Part shown: positions 15,029 to 23,375 of the stretch, one piece after another
Layout: each line of letters starts with the position of its first letter
How positions within the stretch are numbered: position 1 is the stretch's first letter
Assembly (NCBI GenBank): GCA_022825825.1
Contig: JAJDWA010000016.1
Coordinates: 1-64,000 of the forward strand
Direction: 5' to 3'
Source of the DNA: Candidatus Poribacteria bacterium
GTDB taxonomy: Bacteria; Poribacteria; WGA-4E; WGA-3G
DNA: 64,000 nt
The notes under the pieces: generated by a model
Told to the model about the DNA's origin: nothing
The model's database searches: none
The model's input: the letters and a program-made list of their open reading frames with translations, nothing else
Made by a program: the position numbers and the translations under genes

Positions 15029-16318
15029 ATGATGGAAAAAGACGATGTCCAATTAATTCGTAGAATTTTGTCAGGAGACGATGAGGCGTTTAGTTCTTTA
15101 GTTCAAAAACACCAAAAAGGTGTTCATGCGCTTGCCTGGCGTGAGATTGGCGATTTTCATTTTGCTGAAGAAATTACACAAGACGTTTTCCTTCAAGTAT
15201 ACAAAAAACTCTCTACTCTAAGAAGCCCTAAGCAATTTTCGGGTTGGCTTTATGTAATTACAAAGCGACTTTGCATTAATTGGGTCACAAGAAATAAACA
15301 TAATATGCAATCTCTTGAAGGAACACCTATAGAAGAAATAGACAAATCATCATATACACATTATGTATTAAAGGAACAAGAGACACAAGCAACCGAACGG
15401 CGTTATGCCATCGTAAAAAAACTTCTCCAAAAACTACCAGAGAGTGAACGCACCGTAATGATACTGTACTACCTCGGTGAAATGTCTCCTAAGGAAATTA
15501 GTGCGTTTTTAGGGGTATCCGTAAACACAATTAATAGTAGAATCCGTAGAGCACGAAAACGTCTACAAGAGAAAGAAGAGATATTAATTAATGGGATACT
15601 CAGTAGCGTTAAAATTTCCCCTAATTTATCAAAGAATCTAATGGAGCGAGTGGCAAACATCAACCCGAGACCGCAGCCGGTTGGGAAACCATTGCTTCCT
15701 TGGGCATCCTTGGGTACAGCCATGGTTTTGGTTATATTGGGACTTGGCATAGGTAATCAATACATTACCCATTTTCAAAAACCTTATAATTTCCACGCTC
15801 AAACTGAACCTACAGTTGAAATCGTTGATGCTTCTATTATCTTGGATATTGATTCAACACTCCCTCAACAAGATCGGAACGGAAACCCAGTTAGTTTTAC
15901 TAAAGGCAATAGAGCGGACATGTCTGCTAACCCAGAAATAGAAAACGTTCTTATGCCTGAACAAGAGCGATTTTATGGACTAACCCTCACAGAAATTAAG
16001 GAAAAAATCCCAGAGTTAGAAAAAGAAATACGTACGAATCTCACGAAGGCGGTTGAACTCTACACAGAGTTGAGGAGCACAGATGGAGTTGTGATGACAC
16101 CCAAGATAGCTACTTGGCGAGATGAAACGTGGCATGAGGTAAAAAAACTATTCAACGATGTTTCCCACACCGGAAAAATTTTGAAGTATGTTTCCTATCT
16201 GAAGGTAGTGGGTGAAAAACAGAATCCACTACTCTCTGGTGGATGGATATATGAACTCATAGAACCACTGCCAATGGGAATTACCTATAGAGAAGGTAAC
16301 GAGACACCTTTGAAATAA
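15029..16318 (+). CDS. ECF sigma factor fused to a membrane segment and C-terminal sensor-like domain
   Basis: 429 residues, about twice the usual ECF length. Residues ~10-80 are sigma region 2 (FAEEITQDVFLQVYKKL, FSGWLYVITKRLCINW), ~130-182 region 4 (LPESERTVMILYYLGEMS, VSVNTINSRIRRARKRL). A single transmembrane segment follows at about 222-243 and then an outside part of ~185 residues. From about 312 it shares a domain (LTKAVELYTELRSTDG, WRDETW, PLLSGGWI) with the protein at 17374-18063. This makes it a membrane-tethered sigma factor that could be released or switched without a separate anti-sigma protein. Three same-strand genes (15029, 16364, 17374) probably form a unit. Confidence 0.85.
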   Translation: MMEKDDVQLIRRILSGDDEAFSSLVQKHQKGVHALAWREIGDFHFAEEITQDVFLQVYKKLSTLRSPKQFSGWLYVITKRLCINWVTRNKHNMQSLEGTPIEEIDKSSYTHYVLKEQETQATERRYAIVKKLLQKLPESERTVMILYYLGEMSPKEISAFLGVSVNTINSRIRRARKRLQEKEEILINGILSSVKISPNLSKNLMERVANINPRPQPVGKPLLPWASLGTAMVLVILGLGIGNQYITHFQKPYNFHAQTEPTVEIVDASIILDIDSTLPQQDRNGNPVSFTKGNRADMSANPEIENVLMPEQERFYGLTLTEIKEKIPELEKEIRTNLTKAVELYTELRSTDGVVMTPKIATWRDETWHEVKKLFNDVSHTGKILKYVSYLKVVGEKQNPLLSGGWIYELIEPLPMGITYREGNETPLK

Positions 16319-16363
16319 CGTGTTCACTGGAAAAACCAGCATGCAAACTAAATTAGGAGAACA

Positions 16364-17299
16364 ATGTTTATGTCATACACGAAGTTGATTACTCTCTTAC
16401 TATCCTGTTTTGTGTTGTTTGTGTATCTCACAATATCATTCGCAAAAGAAACACCAGCACCTGTGCCGCAACCTGAGGACGCAGAACCAGAACTTGATTT
16501 TGAATCACTTTTAGCTGCCATTAAAAAAGCTGATACATCAATCAAATCTGGTGAAGGCGAATTTGTTTATACTTATGGACATCCACCATTCGACACCTAC
16601 ACTAACATTTTTAAAGGAAAAATTGCTTTTGATTTAAAAAAGACTCGCTACGATTTACCGAGAAGAACTACTATTCTAACACCAACCACTATGTGGGAGA
16701 TTGTTCCTCCCATGAGAAGGGGACCTAACTATTACTTTAGCACGAAACCTCGACGATTTATCCACCCAGCGGGAGCAGATCCAAGACGGTGGTGTATTTT
16801 GGGAACATCAACTCAAGATTCCGTAACCTATCTGAGAGAAAACGGATTTCAAATTAAAGGACGCGAGTATTTCCATGACATCTTGTGTTATGTTTTAGAA
16901 GCGAAGCAGGGAGATAAATCAACAAAGATATGGATCGCACCTGAGCGAGGTTTTCGACTCCTCAAACGTGAAAGCAAAATTCCTCGGCCGGTCGACGCTC
17001 TGGACAGTGATATTCCGATGGAGGCTCTTACAAACACACGGACTATCATCTGGTATGAGCAATTCGGTAAAATATGGTTCCCAAATAGAGTCATTAGTGA
17101 ATCTTTTTGGGTTGATTTCAAGGTAGAGGAACCTGTCTTTTTCCGACAGACACTGGAAACAAAGAACTTTAAGATAAATCATTCTATTCCAGCAGAGAGA
17201 TTTACAGTTGAAATCCCTGACGAAGCATTCATTCGGGTGGAAGAAATTAACAAGGTTTTATCGAAAAAGGAGTTCCTTGAACAATTTGGTAAGCAATAA
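16364..17299 (+). CDS. Exported LolA/RseB-fold-like protein
   Basis: 311 residues with a signal peptide (about 1-27, ending SFAKE) and a proline-rich linker. The body begins FESLLAAIKKADTSIKSGEGEFVYTY and continues as long antiparallel strands, in the style of outer-membrane lipoprotein-sorting or RseB-type proteins, which are half-barrel folds that bind lipid or lipoprotein. The assignment is by pattern and moderate. AGGAG precedes the ATG. It lies between two genes that share a C-terminal domain, one of them a membrane-bound sigma factor; RseB proteins regulate sigma-E signalling, so a sensing role is plausible but inferred. Confidence 0.6.
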   Translation: MFMSYTKLITLLLSCFVLFVYLTISFAKETPAPVPQPEDAEPELDFESLLAAIKKADTSIKSGEGEFVYTYGHPPFDTYTNIFKGKIAFDLKKTRYDLPRRTTILTPTTMWEIVPPMRRGPNYYFSTKPRRFIHPAGADPRRWCILGTSTQDSVTYLRENGFQIKGREYFHDILCYVLEAKQGDKSTKIWIAPERGFRLLKRESKIPRPVDALDSDIPMEALTNTRTIIWYEQFGKIWFPNRVISESFWVDFKVEEPVFFRQTLETKNFKINHSIPAERFTVEIPDEAFIRVEEINKVLSKKEFLEQFGKQ

Positions 17300-17373
17300 G
17301 TCAGTTAATCACGGGTGTTAGGTTGCACTAAATTAAAGAGAAATTTATTTCTGAATCACATAATAAGGAGTTC

Positions 17374-18063
17374 ATGATGCTTAAATCAACGTTATTTTGG
17401 ACAAGTTTGTTACTCTGTTTAGTAGCGTTCTGCGGTATTCTGTTTTACAGAACAAATCAACAGCCACAAGAACCACAAAAAAAATTCAAATATGTCCCAG
17501 CAGAACAGCGCGCCTCGTCTCCAATTTCAGATAAATCAGTAGGTGATACAAAAGATGATCATAAAGAAACAGATGTAGTTCCTAAACCTATCAATTCTGG
17601 CGAATTAATCAATGCTGAAGACTTAACATCGTCAGAAGGGCAACTTACCGAAGCAGAAACGGATTCTGAGAAAACCATCCTGCCTACGAATGAAGCGCAA
17701 GGCATATCGGAACCTAAAGAGGAACGTATTTTCGGCTTAACATTTGATGAAATCAAAGAAGAAATTCCTGTACTTGAGAAGGAAATTCGCACTAACCTTA
17801 CCAAGGCAGTCGAACTCTATACAGAACTAAGAAGTACTGATGGGATGGCTGCAAAATCTGCCGAGATTGCAGCATGGCGTGATGAAACCTGGAAAGAGGT
17901 GCAACAGCTATTCTACGATGTTTCCCGCACCGGAAAAATAATGAGATATACGTCCTTTCTGAAAGTAGTAGGTGAAGAGCAGAATCCACTACTTCCCGGT
18001 GGCTGGATCTCCGATCTCATGGAACCTTTACCCATGCGTGTCACAGTTGGAACATCCCAATAA
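17374..18063 (+). CDS. Membrane-anchored paralogue of the sigma-factor C-terminal domain
   Basis: 229 residues: one N-terminal membrane anchor (about 6-25), a low-complexity acidic linker (30-115), then a ~110-residue domain nearly matching the end of the sigma factor at 15029-16318: LTKAVELYTELRSTDG, AWRDETWKEVQQLFYDVS, GEEQNPLLPGGWI, MEPLPM. AAGGAG precedes the ATG. The shared domain, placed outside the membrane in both proteins, suggests they bind the same ligand or each other. I do not recognise the domain. The gene pair probably arose by local duplication followed by loss or gain of the sigma part. Confidence 0.75.
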   Translation: MMLKSTLFWTSLLLCLVAFCGILFYRTNQQPQEPQKKFKYVPAEQRASSPISDKSVGDTKDDHKETDVVPKPINSGELINAEDLTSSEGQLTEAETDSEKTILPTNEAQGISEPKEERIFGLTFDEIKEEIPVLEKEIRTNLTKAVELYTELRSTDGMAAKSAEIAAWRDETWKEVQQLFYDVSRTGKIMRYTSFLKVVGEEQNPLLPGGWISDLMEPLPMRVTVGTSQ

Positions 18064-18243
18064 ATCCGCACCTAAATTTACCATCCAATTTCTCTTATCG
18101 AATCTTTCAATACAATCACTATTGTCAGATTACGGTCAGTTTCAAGTTAAGAAGCATTCTTGAACTCGTAGTCTGACTCTTCTCTTCAATTCTTATTAAT
18201 TTTTTAGTCAAACTTCTGTATTAGATGACTTATAGATTACCTC

Positions 18244-18272
18244 TTGAAATTTCAACAGGTATCGTGTATAAT
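18244..18272 (+). promoter_or_regulatory. Promoter of the eutN-kinase-regulator operon
   Basis: TTGAAA (18244-18249) and TATAAT (18267-18272) with a 17-base spacer, a near-consensus housekeeping promoter. The expected start is near 18279, giving an 80-base leader. The rest of the 297-base gap (18064-18360) shows nothing else. Confidence 0.7.
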
Positions 18273-18360
18273 TTTGTATACATAAAAAATGGCTATCTCG
18301 AATTGAATAATGGTGAAATAGGCGCTTGATAGTGGTCTCGCCTAATATGAAAGGTTTTGA

Positions 18361-18648
18361 ATGATACTTGGAAAGGTTACGGGGACAGTCGTTGCTACTC
18401 AGAAAGATGAGAAACTTGTCGGCAGCAAGTTACTGATTGTCCAAGATGTAAATTTAGATGGGGAATTAGAACGGAAGTATACAGTTGCAGTGGATGCTGT
18501 CGGTGCTGGTATCGGTGAGATTGTGCTGATAGCAACAGGAAGCTCAGCACGTCAGACGAATGTAACCAGCAACAAACCTGTTGATGGCGTTGTCATGGCG
18601 ATCGTTGATACCATTGAAGTAGATGGTGAAGTCCGTTACATGAAATAG
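18361..18648 (+). CDS. EutN/CcmL-family microcompartment vertex protein (BMC-P)
   Basis: 95 residues, the full length of a pentameric BMC vertex protein. Family signatures: GKVTGTVVATQKDEKLVGSK at the N-terminus, the VAVDAVGAGIGEIVLI core and GSSARQ. Such pentamers cap the corners of bacterial microcompartments. No BMC-H hexamer gene lies in this window; the vertex gene is instead first in an operon with a sensor kinase (14 bases downstream) and a response regulator. Either it is a satellite shell gene whose main locus is elsewhere, or it has a new role with the two-component system. PduO, a B12-handling enzyme, lies 4 kb downstream. Confidence 0.93.
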   Translation: MILGKVTGTVVATQKDEKLVGSKLLIVQDVNLDGELERKYTVAVDAVGAGIGEIVLIATGSSARQTNVTSNKPVDGVVMAIVDTIEVDGEVRYMK

Positions 18649-18662
18649 AGAGAACGGCTGAT

Positions 18663-20423
18663 ATGGAACAGACACAATTGTTCCCGGAAAAAGCAGTCGA
18701 TGACGAACTGCCGTTAAAACTGGAGTTAATCAAACAGATCGGGTGGTTAGTGCGGCTGCGCTGGATTGCAATCGGCGGAGTATTCTTCACTGTAACGGTT
18801 GCTAATTTAGCGCGTGATATGATAGCGAACCCCGTGCCGTTGTATGTCATTGCTGGTTTGATGGTGCTTTACAATTTTGAACCCCAGATGTACCGCAAAG
18901 CACCAGCGCAGCAACGGCTGATGTCCATCAAACGGCAAGCGTGCATCCATATTATTCTTGATCTGCTTTCGTTGACTGCCCTCATCCACTTCAGCGGAGG
19001 CGTTGAAAATCCGTTTATTTTCTATTTCATTTTTCACCTAATTATCGCAAGTATCATCTTGTCGAAACGTGTCAGTTACATATTAGCAACACTGAATACT
19101 GTCCTATTAAGTTCACTCATTTTCCTTGAGTATTTTGAGATTCTCCCACGTTACCCTCTGAAAAATTTTCTGCCCGAAACACTATGGCAAAACCCAATGT
19201 ATATTTTGGGAGTCCTATTTGTCTTTACCAGTACGCTCTTTTTTTCTGTTTATTTGGCAACCACAATCACACAAACAGCGAGAGAACGCGAAGCGGAAAC
19301 ACGAGAACTTAAAGAGAATTTAGAAGAAAAGGTTGATGAACTTGTTGAAACTCGAAAAGAGCTCGTCTTTGAACGTAATAAACTAAAATCCATTATTGAA
19401 TGTATGCAGGAAGGTGTTGTTTTTGTAGATTCTACCAACCAGAGTACCCTCTTTAACAAAGCAGCACAAATGATTCAGAGAGATCAGTCGGAGCAAGATA
19501 TGGCCCCCGACTTGCAATTCGGAAGTGCCGAAACACTTGCCCAAATCTCACAGGACTTTTCCGAAGGGGGCGAGGTAATTGAAAGAAAGAACCAGCAGAT
19601 AGGCGAAAAACACTTAGAGAATACATACGCCGCTGTTCGCGATGATGAAGATAATTATCTTGGAACAGTGTTGGTCTCTCGTGATGTAACAGACCGGAAA
19701 CGGATGGAACAGCAACTCATCTTTTCTGAAAAAATGGCTGCCATTGGTGAATTGGCAGCAGGTGTTGCACATGAAATCAACAATCCGCTTGATGGTTTGC
19801 TAAACTGTATTCTTCGTATACAACGAAACCCGAAAAACATTGAACAAACACAAGAATATCTCGGTTTAATGGAAGAAGCCATCCGCCGTATTGAAGCGAC
19901 AATCGGGAAACTTCTCGATTTCTCACGACCGCATGAATTAACCCTAACTGCTGTAAATCTCAATGATGTTGTTAACGAAACAATTGGGCTTATAGAATAT
20001 GGCGCATCCGAAAAAGGTATAAAAATAGAAACAGACTTCCAAAATCAAATTGCACTCATTCACGGTGATAAACATCTATTAGAACAGGTCATCCTCAACC
20101 TTGCATTGAATGCTATTACCGCAATGCCAAATGGTGGAACGCTTCTATTCCAAACGGGTGAAATAATTTCGGATGCCTTAATAGGAAAACCTATTGTTTA
20201 TGTTAAGGTAATTGACACTGGAATCGGTATATCAGAATCCGTTCAAGACAGAATTTTTGATCCATTTTATACGACACAGATTACAGAAAAAGGCACAGGA
20301 CTTGGCCTTTCAGTGTCCGACAGAATTGTTCGGCAACATCAAGGCGTCATTGAAGTAGAGAGCGAAGAAGGAAACGGTTCAACGTTTACAGTAAAATTGC
20401 CAATTGCACAAGAACAAACATAG
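18663..20423 (+). CDS. Membrane sensor histidine kinase with PAS domain
   Basis: 586 residues. Five or six transmembrane segments in the first ~210 residues, a coiled coil (about 205-245, AREREAETRELKENLEEK), a PAS-type domain (about 245-350), the dimerisation box VAHEINNPLDG with phosphorylated His370, and an ATPase domain with NLALNA (N box), DTGIGI and GTGLGL glycine boxes. Overall it is NtrB/ZraS-like. It follows the EutN gene by 14 bases and precedes the response regulator by nine bases, so the pair is a cognate two-component system. The signal is unknown. Confidence 0.92.
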   Translation: MEQTQLFPEKAVDDELPLKLELIKQIGWLVRLRWIAIGGVFFTVTVANLARDMIANPVPLYVIAGLMVLYNFEPQMYRKAPAQQRLMSIKRQACIHIILDLLSLTALIHFSGGVENPFIFYFIFHLIIASIILSKRVSYILATLNTVLLSSLIFLEYFEILPRYPLKNFLPETLWQNPMYILGVLFVFTSTLFFSVYLATTITQTAREREAETRELKENLEEKVDELVETRKELVFERNKLKSIIECMQEGVVFVDSTNQSTLFNKAAQMIQRDQSEQDMAPDLQFGSAETLAQISQDFSEGGEVIERKNQQIGEKHLENTYAAVRDDEDNYLGTVLVSRDVTDRKRMEQQLIFSEKMAAIGELAAGVAHEINNPLDGLLNCILRIQRNPKNIEQTQEYLGLMEEAIRRIEATIGKLLDFSRPHELTLTAVNLNDVVNETIGLIEYGASEKGIKIETDFQNQIALIHGDKHLLEQVILNLALNAITAMPNGGTLLFQTGEIISDALIGKPIVYVKVIDTGIGISESVQDRIFDPFYTTQITEKGTGLGLSVSDRIVRQHQGVIEVESEEGNGSTFTVKLPIAQEQT

Positions 20424-20432
20424 GAGGTCCAA

Positions 20433-21779
20433 ATGAAAATCCTCGTTGTTGACGATGAAAAATTAAAACGCATGACGCTCCGAGATGATTTGCGAGAATC
20501 TAATTACGATGCTATCGCCGTCGAATCGCCATTAATTGGGCTTCAACTTTTGCAACAGGAGGCGTTTGATGTGCTGGTAACCGATTTACGGATGCCACAG
20601 ATGCACGGGATTGATTTCCTCAAGAGAGTTAAAAAGGAACATCCACATATTACCGTAATTGTGATGACTGCCTACGCGAGCGTTGAAACCGCTGTTGAGG
20701 CACTTAGATTCGGCGCATACAACTATATAAAAAAACCTTTTTCAAGCGATGAGTTAATCCTGATGCTGGATAAACTCAAAGCGTTGAGAGGGAAAACACC
20801 TGCTGAAAAGACACAATCGTCTCTCAAAACACCTGATACAAACCAAGAACCTTCTCTTTATCAAATACTGATTGGAAAAAGTCAACAGATCCAAGAAATC
20901 TTCAAATTAATTCCCAAAGTTGCTTCTGCTGACAGCAACGTTATGATTTACGGTGAAGAAGGCACAGGGAAATCGCTCTTAGCAAAAACGATTCATCTAC
21001 GAAGTTCCCGGCAGCATCAGCCTTATGTTAGCCTCAATTGTTATGGGCTTACTGCAGATGCTATTGAATCAGAGATTTTTGGCAGTCCGTCTCGCCAAGG
21101 GAAACTACAATTAGCGAACAACGGCACACTTTTTATTGCAAATGTGGATACTATTCCGCTTGACGGACAAGCTAAATTCTTAGCTGTGTTAGAAGAACGA
21201 AAACTCAATGTTCTAACTGAAACTGAACCTATTGAGGTGAATTTGCGTGTTATTTCAACATCCCGTGAAAATCTAAAAGAGAAAACGAAACGCGGCGAGT
21301 TTCTTGAAGATCTCTATTACCAATTGAATGTTATTCCTTTGTTTCTACCACCGCTACGGGAACGCAAGGGGGACATTCCGATGCTCATTAACCATTTTTT
21401 AGATATTTTCTCACCACACCAAGCTATTAGAATAAAACCTGATGCTGTCAATGTTCTTATGGAATATCCGTGGCCTGGGAATGTCAGCGAACTCGAGAAC
21501 ATTATTGAACGGCTTGTCGCTGTGAACAGTGGAACTGACATTACATCGGAAGAAATTCCGATTGAGTTAAAATTACCGACATCTCAAAAACTTGACAACA
21601 CACCGAGTTTGACCTCTTTCCACGAGATTATCAAGTCCACTGAACGCGAGCTTATTGCCTGGGCGATGCAGAAGACACAGGGAAACAAGACGCGAGCAGC
21701 GAAGTTACTTTCAATGAAACCTTCTACTTTTCGCGACGCACTTGCCAAACATATACATCAAATTCAGTGGGAAGAATAG
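20433..21779 (+). CDS. NtrC-like response regulator with degenerate AAA domain
   Basis: 448 residues: receiver (1-120, phosphoacceptor in VTDLRMP and Lys in YIKKPF), AAA+ domain (about 145-370) and Fis-type helix-turn-helix (about 405-445, KTRAAKLLSMKPSTFRDAL). Walker A is intact (GEEGTGKS, about 173-180). The loop that should carry GAFTGA, the sigma-54 contact, is missing: EIFGSPSRQGKL (about 213-224) closes the gap directly. The Walker B acidic pair is also gone, GTLFIAN instead of GTLFLDE (about 230-236). It therefore probably binds but does not hydrolyse ATP and does not drive sigma-54, unlike classical NtrC. AGGAGG precedes the ATG. Confidence 0.9.
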   Translation: MKILVVDDEKLKRMTLRDDLRESNYDAIAVESPLIGLQLLQQEAFDVLVTDLRMPQMHGIDFLKRVKKEHPHITVIVMTAYASVETAVEALRFGAYNYIKKPFSSDELILMLDKLKALRGKTPAEKTQSSLKTPDTNQEPSLYQILIGKSQQIQEIFKLIPKVASADSNVMIYGEEGTGKSLLAKTIHLRSSRQHQPYVSLNCYGLTADAIESEIFGSPSRQGKLQLANNGTLFIANVDTIPLDGQAKFLAVLEERKLNVLTETEPIEVNLRVISTSRENLKEKTKRGEFLEDLYYQLNVIPLFLPPLRERKGDIPMLINHFLDIFSPHQAIRIKPDAVNVLMEYPWPGNVSELENIIERLVAVNSGTDITSEEIPIELKLPTSQKLDNTPSLTSFHEIIKSTERELIAWAMQKTQGNKTRAAKLLSMKPSTFRDALAKHIHQIQWEE

Positions 21780-21789
21780 AAAGTCATAT

Positions 21790-22404
21790 ATGGGGATCGC
21801 ACAAAAACGGCAATCTATCAGAAGAAAGATATTAAAGCAGCGTGAAAACCTTTCGCCTGCTGAACGGACTACGCGTAGTAAACGGATTGCGGCACATGTG
21901 ATAGAATGGATTCAGCAAAGTAAAAAAAGTGTACAGACGTGTTCTTTTAAGACGGTGATGGTTTATTTGAGCATGAAAAGCGAGGTTGAAACACATGAAC
22001 TCATTGAATCTCTTTTAGATCAAGGAAGAGAGATTATCGCGCCAATTATCGATACAAAAAGCGGTCAATTGATACCGAAATGTGTTCAGAATATGGAAAA
22101 AGATTTAGTTCGGCATCGCTTTGGAATGCTTGAACCCAATACAAACTGCCCTATTTTCCCACCAGACCAACTTCAACTGATTATTGTTCCCGGTATTGCT
22201 TTTGATTCAAACGGCTATCGTCTCGGATATGGAAAAGGGTTTTATGACCGTTTTCTACCTACCTGCCCGAACGCTGTTACAATCGGTATAGCATTTCAAA
22301 CACAAATTGTAGAAAATACATATCCGCAACCGTGGGATATTCCGGTGCAACATATTTTCACAGAAGAAGGTTTAATTCCAAGCAAAGGTCTCACTCGACA
22401 CTAA
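21790..22404 (+). CDS. 5-formyltetrahydrofolate cyclo-ligase family protein
   Basis: Converts 5-formyl-THF to 5,10-methenyl-THF with ATP in one-carbon metabolism (family includes YgfA/MTHFS). 204 residues from ATG 21790; the frame opens earlier but inside the regulator gene. N-terminal KRQSIRRKILKQRENLS, the MSKAxEV-like VYLSMKSEVET, and the signature GYRLGYGKGFYDRFL are clear. It follows the response regulator by 10 bases, so it may be co-transcribed by read-through. Ends with a 14-base convergent overlap with comEA. Confidence 0.9.
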   Translation: MGIAQKRQSIRRKILKQRENLSPAERTTRSKRIAAHVIEWIQQSKKSVQTCSFKTVMVYLSMKSEVETHELIESLLDQGREIIAPIIDTKSGQLIPKCVQNMEKDLVRHRFGMLEPNTNCPIFPPDQLQLIIVPGIAFDSNGYRLGYGKGFYDRFLPTCPNAVTIGIAFQTQIVENTYPQPWDIPVQHIFTEEGLIPSKGLTRH

Positions 22405-22777
22405 TAAACGGTTTCAACTTCTCCAACGTCTTTTCTCCCAAACCCTTTACTTCAGTCAACGCATCAACTGAAGCAAAATTACCTTGTTCTTCACGATATT
22501 GAATAATCCTTTGTGCCATTTGCGGCCCAATGCCTGAAAGTGTTTCGAGTTCTTCAGCAGAAGCGGCGTTGATATTGAGAAGGGCAGGTTTATCTTGGAC
22601 AGATTGTTGCGGTTGATCTTTATTCGGAACAGCGATAAAATCCGGTTTTCCAAGGAATAGGGCAGGATTAAAGCGCCGCAAACTCCAGAATCCTGCGCCG
22701 ATTAAAATGATTGCTACTAAAAAGGTAACCGCACGCCAATAGTGTTTCTCAACGACACTCTCAATATTTTTTGCCAC
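22391..22777 (-). CDS. ComEA-type helix-hairpin-helix DNA-binding membrane protein
   Basis: 128 residues from GTG 22777, chosen because AAGGA lies eight bases before it; a TTG start at 22801 would overlap pduO. One transmembrane segment (about 14-34), a linker, then two helix-hairpin-helix units: INAASAEELETLSGIGPQMA and FASVDALTEVKGLGEKTLEK. ComEA binds incoming DNA during natural transformation; similar short proteins also act in DNA repair. No other competence gene lies nearby. It is 11 bases downstream of the PduO gene, same strand. Confidence 0.82.
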   Translation of the reverse strand: MAKNIESVVEKHYWRAVTFLVAIILIGAGFWSLRRFNPALFLGKPDFIAVPNKDQPQQSVQDKPALLNINAASAEELETLSGIGPQMAQRIIQYREEQGNFASVDALTEVKGLGEKTLEKLKPFISVE

Positions 22778-22788
22778 CGTTATATTCC

Positions 22789-23331
22789 TTAAGATTTCCA
22801 AATCGGTTCTGGCTTATGAGATCGGTGGTTTACCACGCGTGCCAAAACAAACAACAGGTCTGATAACCGATTTAGACATCGGATGATTTCAGGGTTTATA
22901 TCCACTTCACGCGTAAGACGCACAACACACCTTTCACTTCGGCGGCATACCGCGCGCGCAACATGTAAAACAGAACCTGCTTGACAACCACCGGGCAGAA
23001 TAAAGTTGGTTAAAGGTGGAAGTTCCTCAGAAAACGCGTCAATTGCTTTCTCCATCTCCAATGTAAAATCCTCTGATACTTGTAATTCGGCAGATTTTGT
23101 ATGAGTTACTGGTGTTGCCAAGTCTGCACCGATTGAAAAAAGGTGATTTTGGATACGTTGTAACAGTTCACAGAGGTCAGCGTCATCAATTAGCGTCTGG
23201 GCATAACCGATATAGGCGTTTAGTTCGTCTATAGTGCCTATTGCTTCAATTCGCAGCGCGTCCTTCGGAATACGAGTGCCGCCATATAGTGCCGTTTCCC
23301 CAGAATCACCAAATTTTGTATAGATTTTCAT
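22789..23331 (-). CDS. Cob(I)alamin adenosyltransferase, PduO type
   Basis: Makes adenosylcobalamin from cob(I)alamin and ATP. 180 residues, the normal length. The ATP-binding N-terminus YTKFGDSGETAL (4-15), GTIDELNAYIG, and the C-terminal RCVVRL and CLNRLSDLLFVLAR are all standard PduO motifs. Divergent from the fuconate-dehydratase-like gene, 44 bases apart. PduO often serves B12-dependent diol dehydratases in microcompartments, which fits the EutN gene 4 kb away, but no such dehydratase is in this window. Confidence 0.93.
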   Translation of the reverse strand: MKIYTKFGDSGETALYGGTRIPKDALRIEAIGTIDELNAYIGYAQTLIDDADLCELLQRIQNHLFSIGADLATPVTHTKSAELQVSEDFTLEMEKAIDAFSEELPPLTNFILPGGCQAGSVLHVARAVCRRSERCVVRLTREVDINPEIIRCLNRLSDLLFVLARVVNHRSHKPEPIWKS

Positions 23332-23375
23332 AGTGATTTATTTTATACTCTATAGCGAAAGGAGTCAATTCAATT

